The notes: generated by a model from the sequence alone, not told the origin. Numbered from the stretch's first letter, positions 14,342-23,170 are shown. The stretch: 64,000 nucleotides of DNA from Verrucomicrobiota bacterium (GCA_003569205.1 BGOK01000003.1:1-64000); one strand, 5' to 3'. Numbers and translations: made by a program.

Positions 14342-14777
14342 TGCGGCGGCTTTGCCGCCTGTCTCGAGGTAGGGTCAGCACTGCGTGCTGAGATGCAGGA
14401 GTACGGATTACGGAGTACGGAGTACAGAGTACAGAGGTAAAGGGGGACCGGTGGGCTAGGGGTGCAAAGGTGCAAAGGTGCAAATCGGCCTACGGCCTGT
14501 GCAAAGGTAAATACCCAAACAGGTAGAGCCATTCCCTGTCCGCCAACCGCCCGCCGCTATTTCCTTTATTGGTAGGGTCGTGGCTACGTGCTGAGATGCA
14601 GGAGTACGGAGTACGGATTACGGAGTACAGAGTACAGAGTATAGATTACAGAGGTAAAGGGGGACCGGGAACCGGAGGAAAAAGGGAATACAGGCTGCCC
14701 CTACCCGAGATAGAGCCATTCTCTATCCGCCAACCGCCAACCCCCAACCCCCAGCCCCCAACCCCTCTCGGCCAACC
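14342..14777. repeat. Intergenic mosaic repeat island 1
   Basis: Contains GGCGGC-TTT-GCCGCC, GGTAGGGTCAGCAC-TGC-GTGCTGA, the 47-nt GGTGCAAA module, degenerate GAGTACGGATTACGGAGTACAGAGTACAGAG repeats and a C-rich tract; modules shared with islands 2 and 3. Confidence 0.85.
14466..14512 (+). repeat. 47-nt module copy 1 (aaaggtgcaaaggtgcaaatcggcctacggcctgtgcaaaggtaaat)
   Basis: Identical to 18461..18507 and 22937..22983. Confidence 0.95.
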
Positions 14778-16103
14778 CTACCTCTCCAACGCTGGGCGCT
14801 TGGGGTCGAATTTCCAACCGGGTATCAGGAATTGCATGGCGACGGCGTCGTCGCGGGAGCCGGAGGGGAGCTTGCGATAAAGTTGGTGCGCGGCTTCGAG
14901 CTGGGCGGAGTCGATGACGACACCGAGGCCCGGCTGCTGAGGGACCGCTATCTTACCGCCCTTGATCTGCAGGGGCTCCTGCGTGAGGCGTTGGCCTTCT
15001 TGCCAAATCCAGTGCGTATCCATCGCAGTGACGTTGCCGGGGGCGGCGGCGCCGACGTGCGTGAACATCGCGAGGGAGATATCAAAGTGGTTATTGGAGT
15101 GCGAACCCCAGGTGAGGCCACGCTCCGAACAGACTTGGGCGACCTGCACGGAGCCCTGCATCGTCCAGAAGTGTGGGTCCGCGAGCGGGATGTCCACAGC
15201 TTCAAGTTTAAGCGCGTGCTCCAGTTGGCGCCAGTCGGTGGCGACCATGTTCGTCGCGGTGCGCAGGCCGGTGGCCTTCTTGAATTCCGCCATGATTTCG
15301 CGGCCCGAGAAGCCGCCTTCCGCGCCGCAAGGGTCTTCGGCGTAAGCGAGGACGCCCTTCAGGTTCTGGCAGACCTCGACGGCTTCCTTGAGGAGCCACG
15401 CGCCGTTCGGGTCGAGGGTAATGCGGGCCTGCGGGAAGCGGGCAGCCAAGGCACGGACAGCTTCGACCTCACGGGCGGCACTGAGGACGCCGCCCTTGAG
15501 TTTGAAGTCCTGGAACCCGAAGCGTTCCTGCGCGGCCTCGGCCTGCCGGACGATACTCTCGGGCGTCAACGCTTCATCATTGCGGAGACGATGCCAAGCG
15601 TGGGCGGACGTGGACTCATCGCGATAGCCGAGAGTCGTTTTACGGTGGTCACCGATGAAGAAGAGGTAGCCGAGCATCTCGACCTCAGAGCGCTGTTGGC
15701 CCTTACCCAGTAAAGCTGCCACGGGCTTCTGCTGGAATTGACCGAGTAAGTCGAGGAGGGCGGACTCAATCGCCGTGACGGCGTGGATGGTCACGCGCAG
15801 GTCAAAGGTCTGGAGGCCGCGGCCACCGGCGTCGCGGTCGGAGAAGGCGGCGCTGACCTTAGCTAACAAAGACGCGTAGTCGGCGATGGGTTGTCCAAGG
15901 AGTAGGGCCGTCGCATCTTCGACCGTCTGGCGGATCTTCTCCCCGCCGGGGACTTCGCCGAGGCCGGTGTGGCCGGCGTTATCGGTGATGAGGATGATAT
16001 TACGGGTAAAGAAAGGTCCGTGGGCGCCGCTGAGGTTGAGCAGCATGCTATCGTGGCCAGCGACGGGAACGACACGGACAGATTGGATGAGCGGAGAGGA
16101 CAT
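14778..16103 (-). CDS. gudD: Glucarate dehydratase (enolase superfamily)
   Basis: 441 aa; GudD-like throughout (e.g. [54 protein letters not shown]). Confidence 0.88.
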   Translation of the reverse strand: MSSPLIQSVRVVPVAGHDSMLLNLSGAHGPFFTRNIILITDNAGHTGLGEVPGGEKIRQTVEDATALLLGQPIADYASLLAKVSAAFSDRDAGGRGLQTFDLRVTIHAVTAIESALLDLLGQFQQKPVAALLGKGQQRSEVEMLGYLFFIGDHRKTTLGYRDESTSAHAWHRLRNDEALTPESIVRQAEAAQERFGFQDFKLKGGVLSAAREVEAVRALAARFPQARITLDPNGAWLLKEAVEVCQNLKGVLAYAEDPCGAEGGFSGREIMAEFKKATGLRTATNMVATDWRQLEHALKLEAVDIPLADPHFWTMQGSVQVAQVCSERGLTWGSHSNNHFDISLAMFTHVGAAAPGNVTAMDTHWIWQEGQRLTQEPLQIKGGKIAVPQQPGLGVVIDSAQLEAAHQLYRKLPSGSRDDAVAMQFLIPGWKFDPKRPALER

Positions 16104-16118
16104 CGTGAAAGTGTGGGG

Positions 16119-17411
16119 TTAAGTCCTGGGCTTAGTACGGACGAAGAAGACGAGGCCCGCGGCGAGCACGGAGGCGAAGGCCAGACCGTAAAGTCCGTAC
16201 TGGACGGAGCCAGTAGCCTTCTCGAGGTGCCCGAAGACCGTCGGGGCCACGAACCCACCGAGGTTACCTAAGGAGTTGATGAGGGCGATGACCGCCGCCG
16301 CAATGCGGACGTCGAGGTAGCCTTGCGCGATGGGCCAGAAGAGGGATGAGGCCGACTTAAATCCGAGCGCTGCGAAGCAGATGGCGATAAAAGCGAAGAC
16401 CGGTCCGCCCGTGGTCGACAGGAACATTCCCGTGGCGGCGATCACGAGCGCGCCCGCCACCCAGAGTTGCGGCCACTTCCAGCGCGCTGCACCGGCGGCC
16501 GCCAGATACATGCCGAGGATCGAAATCGTCCACGGAATGGAGTTGAGGAAGCCGACCTGGAGGTCGGAGAGGTCGCCCATCTTGCGGATGATGCTGGGGA
16601 GCCAGAAGGTCGCCGCGTAGATGGTGAGTTGGATCGCGAAGTAGATGACGCAGAAGAGAATAATCTGCGGGTCGCGGAGTAGGCGGAAGATGCCGGGCCG
16701 TGCAGTCTGGTTGGCTTCGCGCTCACGTTGTTCGGCGTCGATGGTCTCTTCTAACGCCTGCTTTTCTTCGGCGGAAAGCCAGCGGGCATCGCGCGGTAGG
16801 GAGTCGAGCCAGAACCAGGCGCCCACACCGATGACGACCGAGAAGAGTCCTTCGATGAACAACATGCTCTGCCAGCCCTTGAGGCCGAGGACCGACGTCT
16901 GCATGAGGGCGCCGGATAACGGGCCAGAAAGGATGGAGGCGATGGCGGAGCCGCTGAGGAAAAGGGCAATGGCCTTACCGCGCTCCGCGGCGGGCAGCCA
17001 GCGGGTGAAGTAGTAGATGACTCCCGGGAAGAAGCCGGCTTCGGCGGCGCCTAGTGCGAAGCGGAGGAAATAGAATTCATTCTCATTACGCGCGAAGGCC
17101 ATGAGCGACGCCACGACCCCCCAGGTGATGGTAATCCGGGTTAGCCACAGGCGTGCCCCGAGTTTCTCCAGCAGCATGTTCGACGGCACCTCGAAGAGGG
17201 CGTAGCCGATGAAGAATAGGCCCGCACCTAGTCCGTAGGCGGCGCTATCGAGGCCGAGGTCGGAGCTGAGGTGCTGCCGGATGAAGCCGATATTTACCCG
17301 GTCCAGATAGTTCACGATGAACATCAGGATGAACACCGGCAGGATGCGCCGCTTTACCTTGGCAACGGCGGCGCCCAGGTGGAGCGACGGGCCTTCGACA
17401 AACTCAGCCAT
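16119..17411 (-). CDS. MFS transporter, anion:cation symporter type (probable hexarate/sugar acid transporter)
   Basis: 430 aa multi-TM protein; MFS motifs (NYLDRVNIGF, GYALFEVPSNMLLEKLGARLWL, AAEAGFFPGVIYYFTRWLP); between gudD and kdgD. Confidence 0.88.
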   Translation of the reverse strand: MAEFVEGPSLHLGAAVAKVKRRILPVFILMFIVNYLDRVNIGFIRQHLSSDLGLDSAAYGLGAGLFFIGYALFEVPSNMLLEKLGARLWLTRITITWGVVASLMAFARNENEFYFLRFALGAAEAGFFPGVIYYFTRWLPAAERGKAIALFLSGSAIASILSGPLSGALMQTSVLGLKGWQSMLFIEGLFSVVIGVGAWFWLDSLPRDARWLSAEEKQALEETIDAEQREREANQTARPGIFRLLRDPQIILFCVIYFAIQLTIYAATFWLPSIIRKMGDLSDLQVGFLNSIPWTISILGMYLAAAGAARWKWPQLWVAGALVIAATGMFLSTTGGPVFAFIAICFAALGFKSASSLFWPIAQGYLDVRIAAAVIALINSLGNLGGFVAPTVFGHLEKATGSVQYGLYGLAFASVLAAGLVFFVRTKPRT

Positions 17412-17417
17412 AACGGT

Positions 17418-18329
17418 TTACCGCACGCCGGCTTGGGCGATGAGGGCGGCGAGTTGTTCGACTTCGGCCGGCTTGAGGTCAGTCAAGGGCGCACGGACGG
17501 GGCCGGCACTATGGCCGACAATGGTCGCCCCAGCCTTGATGATGCTCACCGCATAACCGGCGTTCTTATTACGGATCTCCAAGTAGGGCAGGAAGAAGGT
17601 ATCGAGCAGGCGGTTCTGCGTGGCGACGTCGTCCGCCGCGATCGCGTGGTAGAAGTCCATCGCTGCTTGCGGAATGAAGTTAAAGACCGCGGAAGAGTAG
17701 ACGGGCACGCCCATGGCCTTGTAGGCGGCGGCGTAGACCTCGGCGGTCGGGAGGCCACCGAGGTAGCTGAAGCGGTCGCCCATTCGGCGGCGGATCGAAA
17801 CCATGAGCTCGATGTCACCGAAGCCGTCTTTGTAGCCAATGAGGTTCGGGTTGTTCGCGGCGAGCTTCTCGAGGTGGTGCGGCTGCAGGCGGCAGACGTT
17901 ACGGTTGTAGACCACGACCCCGATTTTAACCGACTTGCAGACCAGGTCGACGTGCGCGGCGACCCCGTCCTGATTGGTCTCGGTGAGGTAGTGCGGGAGG
18001 AGGAGGATGCCCTTCGCACCGAGGCGCTCGGCCTCTTGGGCATATTGAATCGCCACGCGGGTCGGGCCACCGGCGCCAGCTAAGATCGGCACTAGCCCAT
18101 CACACGTATCGACGGCGGTTTTGATTACGGATGAATATTCCTTGGGCTCGAGGGAGAAGAACTCGCCCGTGCCACCGGCCGCGAAGAGAGCCGTGGCCCC
18201 GTAAGGGGCGAGCCATTGGAGGCGCTTGGCATAGCCAGCGGGGTCAAAATCGCCGTTCGCCGCGAAGTCGGTGATCGGGAAAGACAGGAGGCCGGAGGAT
18301 AGGACTTTCTTAAGCTCTGGGGGGGACAT
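17418..18329 (-). CDS. kdgD: 5-dehydro-4-deoxyglucarate dehydratase (DapA family)
   Basis: [29 protein letters not shown]...[14 protein letters not shown]...VVYNRN...[10 protein letters not shown]. The ORF-track start at 18584 runs into repeat island 2; the start at 18329 fits the family. Confidence 0.86.
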   Translation of the reverse strand: MSPPELKKVLSSGLLSFPITDFAANGDFDPAGYAKRLQWLAPYGATALFAAGGTGEFFSLEPKEYSSVIKTAVDTCDGLVPILAGAGGPTRVAIQYAQEAERLGAKGILLLPHYLTETNQDGVAAHVDLVCKSVKIGVVVYNRNVCRLQPHHLEKLAANNPNLIGYKDGFGDIELMVSIRRRMGDRFSYLGGLPTAEVYAAAYKAMGVPVYSSAVFNFIPQAAMDFYHAIAADDVATQNRLLDTFFLPYLEIRNKNAGYAVSIIKAGATIVGHSAGPVRAPLTDLKPAEVEQLAALIAQAGVR

Positions 18330-18460
18330 GGCGACGGGCGAGAGGAGAAGGGGAGGAGTAGTCGGGCGGGAGAGGGGAGGCAATAGGAAGAGTAGGGAGG
18401 TGAAGGGGACTGGTGGGCTGGAGTATGGTTGGCTAGGGGTTGTATGGCGGTTAGGGGTGG

Positions 18461-18507
18461 AAAGGTGCAAAGGTGCAAATCGGCCTACGGCCTGTGCAAA
18501 GGTAAAT
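18461..18507 (+). repeat. 47-nt module copy 2
   Basis: Identical to 14466..14512 and 22937..22983. Confidence 0.95.
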
Positions 18508-18547
18508 GCCAAAACAGGTTGGGGCGTGGCTACGCCGCGCCTGCATT

Positions 18548-18614
18548 GGGTAGGGTCGGGACTGCGTCCCGACATAGCAGGCAACTAGGTTGGCACGCAG
18601 TGCCAACCCTACCC
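18548..18614. repeat. REPIN-like inverted pair of GTAG-prefixed palindromes
   Basis: GGGTAGGGT (18548..18556) to ACCCTACCC (18606..18614), enclosing hairpins 18555..18573 (loop TGC) and 18588..18608 (loop GCA). Confidence 0.8.
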
Positions 18615-18738
18615 GAGACACAGCCATTCCCTATCCGCCAACCGCTATTTCCTCTATTGGGTTGTGTGGCGGCTTTGCCGCCTGCCTCAATACAGGCCGA
18701 CCCTTGCATCTTTCCATTGCGTCGTTTTACTTCGGCCC

Positions 18739-20283
18739 ATGCGCTTCCCCACGCTGCTTGCCCTGTTCGCGACTTTGGCCCTCACGGCCGCAGAGCGCCC
18801 TAATATCATCGTTATTTTAGCCGATGACCAAGGGCTCGGCGATGTCTCGGCCTATAACCCGAAGGGTAAAATCCCGACCCCCCATCTCGACCGCTTAGCC
18901 GCCGAGGGCATGCGCTTTACCGATGGGCATACGACGTCGGGGGTCTGCACGCCTTCCCGCTATAGCTTACTAACCGGGCGGTACCACTGGCGCACCCGCC
19001 TGCAGAGTGGCGTGCTGGGTGGCTATTCTCCTCCGCTGATTGCGAAAGATCGCCTGACCGTCGCAGGGTTCCTTAAGCAGCAAGGCTACGGCACGGCTTG
19101 CTTCGGTAAGTGGCACCTCGGGATGTCCTTCGCACTCAAGGCCGGTGGGGTCGCCGACGATAAAGGAGTCTTTGATGGCCCCGGCGCCAAGGTTGGCCAG
19201 GAAGTTAATTACGCCGCCGATATTAAGGACGGTCCGCTCGACCACGGCTTCGACCAATTCTATGGCATCAGCGCTTCGCTCGACATGCCGCCGTTTGTCT
19301 GGATCAAGGATCGGCGCACAACGGAGATTCCGTCTGCCACCAAGACGTGGCTTCGCTCGGGTCCAGCCGGCCCGAAGTTCGAAGCCATCGACGTGCAGCC
19401 GGGCTTGATCGATCAAGCCATGGCTTACGTCACGGCCCAGAAGCAGGCCGCCCCGCAGAAGCCCTTCTTTATCTACCTGCCGCTGGCCGCCCCGCACACG
19501 CCCATCGTTCCGACCAATGAATTCAAGGGTTCCAGCGGCCTCAACCCGTACGCTGACTTCGTGCGGCAGGTCGACGCAGACGTCGGTCGGCTCATGGCTA
19601 AGCTCGAGCAACTGGGTTTACGCGAGAACACGCTGATCGTCTTCACGGCAGATAACGGTTGCTCCCCCGCGGCCAAGATCGATGAGCTCCAAGCGAAGGG
19701 CCATGAGCCCAGCTATCTCTACCGCGGCCATAAAGCCGACATCTTTGAGGGCGGCCACCGCGTCCCCTTCATCGTCCGTTGGCCCGCCCAGGTGAAGCCT
19801 GGGAGCGTGAACCCGCAACTCATCGGACAGATTGATTTCTTGGCTACCTTCGCCGAGGCACTCGGCGTGCCCGTGCCGGCTGGTGCCGGTGAAGACAGTG
19901 TATCTTTTCTGCCAGCTCTACTCGGCCGCGAGGGTCCCCTCCGTCAGTCCATCGTGAGCCAATCCATCAACGGCAGTTTTGCGATCCGCGATGGGCAGTG
20001 GAAGTTGGCGCTCTGCGCAGGCTCTGGCGGCTGGAGCGTCCCTAAGCCCGGGTCTAAGGAAGAGAAAGGCCTGCCGGAATTCCAACTTTACGACCTAGCG
20101 ACCGACCTAGGAGAGAAGACGAACCTCGCGGCCCAGCACCCCGAGCGGGTTGTGGCCATGAAGGCCGCCTTGCAGGCGATGGTGGACCGCGGACGGAGCA
20201 CCCCGGGCCCCGCCCTGGCCAACGACGTCCCGTGGTTTTGGTCAAGAAAACCGGCAATAAGAAGCAGCAGGATAAGTAAGTAA
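18739..20283 (+). CDS. Secreted sulfatase (arylsulfatase family)
   Basis: Signal peptide MRFPTLLALFATLALTAAE, then RPNIIVILADDQGLGDVSAY and the sulfatase signature GVCTPSRYSLLTGRY. Extreme C-terminus possibly frameshifted near 20232. Confidence 0.92.
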   Translation: MRFPTLLALFATLALTAAERPNIIVILADDQGLGDVSAYNPKGKIPTPHLDRLAAEGMRFTDGHTTSGVCTPSRYSLLTGRYHWRTRLQSGVLGGYSPPLIAKDRLTVAGFLKQQGYGTACFGKWHLGMSFALKAGGVADDKGVFDGPGAKVGQEVNYAADIKDGPLDHGFDQFYGISASLDMPPFVWIKDRRTTEIPSATKTWLRSGPAGPKFEAIDVQPGLIDQAMAYVTAQKQAAPQKPFFIYLPLAAPHTPIVPTNEFKGSSGLNPYADFVRQVDADVGRLMAKLEQLGLRENTLIVFTADNGCSPAAKIDELQAKGHEPSYLYRGHKADIFEGGHRVPFIVRWPAQVKPGSVNPQLIGQIDFLATFAEALGVPVPAGAGEDSVSFLPALLGREGPLRQSIVSQSINGSFAIRDGQWKLALCAGSGGWSVPKPGSKEEKGLPEFQLYDLATDLGEKTNLAAQHPERVVAMKAALQAMVDRGRSTPGPALANDVPWFWSRKPAIRSSRISK

Positions 20284-20335
20284 CGGGAACATTTGCCCTC
20301 GGTCGGGGACAGGTTCTAGTAGACCCCTTACCCCG

Positions 20336-22896
20336 ATGAAGGCCCCCCTTTCCCTTTACTTTACCGCCGTTTGCTTGTTGGCCGCCCCCGCCGCGTTCGG
20401 CCTCAACAAGGGCAACGCCGGGCCGGAGGAGGTCACGTTAAAATTCAAGCTCCCCCCGCCCCCGTGCTCTCGCCCGAAGAGGCCTTGAAGACTTTCAAAA
20501 TCGAAAAGGGTTTCCGCATCGAGCTCGTCGCGTGTGAGCCGATGATTCAATCGCCTATCGCCATTAGCTTCGACGATCAGGGCCGGATGTTCGTCGTCGA
20601 GATGCGTGGCTACATGAACGATGTGAACGGCGCCGGCGAGAAAGACCCCTCAGGGCGCGTGTCGCTGTTGGAAGACACGAAGGGCACGGGTCGCATGGAT
20701 AAGGCCACGGCTTTCGTTGACGGGCTCGTCATGCCTCGTTCCGTCCTCGCGGTGAACGGGGGCGCTCTCATTGGTGAATCCCCTAACTTATTTTTCTATA
20801 AGGACACCAAGGGCACGGGCGTCGCCGATGTGCGGACGGTCGTCGCGACCGACTACGGCACCCGCGGCGGTCAGCCGGAGCACATGGCCAACACGCCGAC
20901 CTGGGCGATGGACAATCGTATTTGGAGCGCGGGCTACGGCACGAGCTTCCGCCTTAACGCTGGTACTTGGCAGCGCGGGGCTGGCTTGGGCCGCGGGCAG
21001 TATGGCCTTTGTCAGGACGATGTGGGTCGCCTGTATTACAACTATAATTCCGACCTCCTCCGCACGGATCTCCTCCCAGCTGGCGCGTTTGCACGCAATC
21101 CACTCCTGCGCAATGTGACGAGCATCAATAGCCGCGTCGTTGCCGATCAGGCGGTCTTCCCAATCCATCCGACTCCTGGCGTGAACCGGGGTTACGACGC
21201 GAGCACCTTGCGACCCGACGGCACGCTGGCGAAGGCCACCGCGACGTGTGGCGCAGTCGTTTATCGGGGCGATCTCTTTGGCCTGGCTTTCCGCGGCAAT
21301 GCCTTCATTCCTGAGCCCGCTGCCAATGTCGTGAAGCGTATCGTGCTCACGGAGAAGGACGGCGTAGTGACGGGGGAGGCGGCCGTACCCGGTCAGGAAT
21401 TTCTGGCTTCGACCGATGAACGCTTCCGCCCCGTGCAGGTCGTCAACGGGCCCGATGGGGCGATCTATATCGTCGATATGTATCGCGGGATCATCCAGCA
21501 CCAGGGCTTCCTGACGCACTACCTCATCGCGAACATCAAGGACCGGAAACTCGAGCAGCCTGTAAACCACGGCCGGATCTGGCGCATTGTCCCAGAGAAG
21601 GCTACCCAGGTCGCTGCAGTGAAAGTGCCCGCGGGCACGGCTGCGCGCGTGGAGCTACTCCGTCATCCTTCGGGCTGGGTCCGCGATACCGCGCAACGCC
21701 TGCTGGTCGAGTCGGGCGATGCCGCCGCCGTCCCGGCCTTACGCCAAGTACTGAAGACACCTGGTTCCGCGCAGGCTTTGGCTCGGCTCCACGCGCTCTG
21801 GACGCTGGAGGGCTTGAACGCGCTCGACGCCGACAGCTTGCGCACGGCGATCAAGGATGCCGATCCCCAGGTCCGCGCCGCGGGGGTGCGGCTTGCGACG
21901 CCGGATCTCTTGCCGGACCTGATTGCCCTGACGGGCGAGCAGGAAGTCATCGTGCAGGCGCACCTCGCCATTCGTCTGGGTGCCGTTACTTCGCCCGAAG
22001 CGGATGTGGCTTTGGCTAAGTTACTCGTGGCTCATGGCCAAAATACCTTGGTCCGCGAAGGCGCCCTCACCGGCATGCGTGGCAAGGAAACCGTCATTGC
22101 CAAGCTCGTTGCCGCCCAGGCGACGAAGGTGAACGCCGCTGGGGCCAGCTACATCGTCGAAGCCCTCGCCACGCTGGTATCGCAGTCCGGCAAGGTCGGC
22201 CCGTTGGAGGACATGTTGAACCTCGCTGCCGCGGTGGACAATCCGGCCATGCGCTTGGCGGTGGTCCGTGGCCTTGATCGCGGGGGTCGCGATTCGAAAG
22301 CGAAGCCGACCAAAGGCACCGACAAGGGCAAGGTTGCCAAGTTACTCTGGTTGCCGGCCGCGCCGGCGGCGATGGCGAAGCTCTCAACTACCCTCACCGA
22401 CAAAGAGGGTGCGGCTGCTCTCAAGGGCTTGAATGAACGGGTGATGTGGGTCGGCAAAGCTGGTGCGCCGAAGCCTCCCGTGGTCGCGCCTTTAACTCCA
22501 GCGCAAGTCGCTTCCTTTGAGCGTGGCCGGACGATTTATAACGGCCTGTGCGCGGGGTGCCACCAGCCGCATGGTTATGGCCTCGATGGTTTAGCGCCGC
22601 CGCTCGTTGATAGTGAGTGGGTCCTCGGTAAGCCCGACATTGTGGCGCTCATTATCATGAACGGACTCGGCGGCCCGGTGAAGGTGAGCGGCCGGACGTG
22701 GGACCTGAGCATGCCGCCGATGGCGCAGCTCAACGACGAGGACCTCGCCGCTGTCGTGACCTATGTCCGCCGCGAATGGGAGCATACCGCCACGCCGATT
22801 GACACCAAGTTTGTGAAAACTCTCCGCGATCAATTCGGCACGCATGCTTCGTGGTCCGCCGACGAACTCCGCCCGCCCGCCCCCGCGAAGAAGTGA
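20336..22896 (+). CDS. PVC-type membrane-bound dehydrogenase / HEAT-like / cytochrome c fusion (frameshifted near 20450)
   Basis: Signal peptide MKAPLSLYFTAVCLLAAPAAFG from 20336, then frame change to the long ORF (FKIEKGFRIELVACEPMIQSPIAISFDDQGRMFVVEMRGY...). Heme motif CAGCH near the C-terminus. Confidence 0.88.
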
Positions 22897-22936
22897 GCGC
22901 GAGCGAAGCTCGCGAGGGGGCAGGTGGAAAAGGTGC

Positions 22937-22983
22937 AAAGGTGCAAAGGTGCAAATCGGCCTACGGCCTGTGCAAAGGTAAAT
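22937..22983 (+). repeat. 47-nt module copy 3
   Basis: Identical to copies at 14466..14512 and 18461..18507. Confidence 0.95.
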
Positions 22984-23030
22984 AGTAAAACAGGCAGGGG
23001 CGTGGCTTCGCCGCGCCTGTATCTTCGCGA

Positions 23031-23117
23031 GGTAGGGTCAGCACTGCGTGCTGACCTAGCGGCATCGAGTTAAAAGAAAGGCAGGCAACTAGGTTGGCAC
23101 GCAGTGCCAACCCTACC
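23031..23117. repeat. REPIN-like inverted pair of GTAG-prefixed palindromes
   Basis: GGTAGGGT (23031..23038) to ACCCTACC (23110..23117), enclosing hairpins 23036..23056 and 23092..23112. Confidence 0.8.
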
Positions 23118-23170
23118 TTCCCCCTAGCCAACCATACTCTAGCCCCCCTTGTCCCCCCGTTCGCTACCAC

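Larger units (their letters stand above)
18335..18735. repeat. Intergenic mosaic repeat island 2 (between divergent kdgD and sulfatase)
   Basis: Contains the 47-nt module, GGCGTGGC-TAC-GCCGCGCC, GTCGGGAC-TGC-GTCCCGAC, GGTTGGCAC-GCA-GTGCCAACC and GGCGGC-TTT-GCCGCC. Confidence 0.85.
22897..23165. repeat. Intergenic mosaic repeat island 3
   Basis: CGCGAGC-GAA-GCTCGCG, the 47-nt module, GGCGTGGC-TTC-GCCGCGCC, GGTCAGCAC-TGC-GTGCTGACC and GGTTGGCAC-GCA-GTGCCAACC, plus an inverted copy of a 25-nt island 2 segment. Confidence 0.85.

Noticed and set aside
14181-14532. Small minus-strand ORFs containing 'HLCTFAPL...[15 protein letters not shown]'
   Set aside because: The same peptide appears at all three islands because it is the translation of the 47-nt repeat; non-coding repeat is the simpler reading.
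14400-14650. Possible CRISPR from gagtacgga/gattacgga repeats
   Set aside because: Units are short, degenerate and contiguous, without spacers of uniform size; no cas genes in the window.
14832-15713. 293-aa + strand ORF opposite gudD
   Set aside because: Lies wholly within the well-supported gudD gene on the opposite strand.
14778-23165. Composite transposon or genomic island with integrase
   Set aside because: No transposase, integrase or tRNA-adjacent boundary was found; only the repeat islands suggest mobility.
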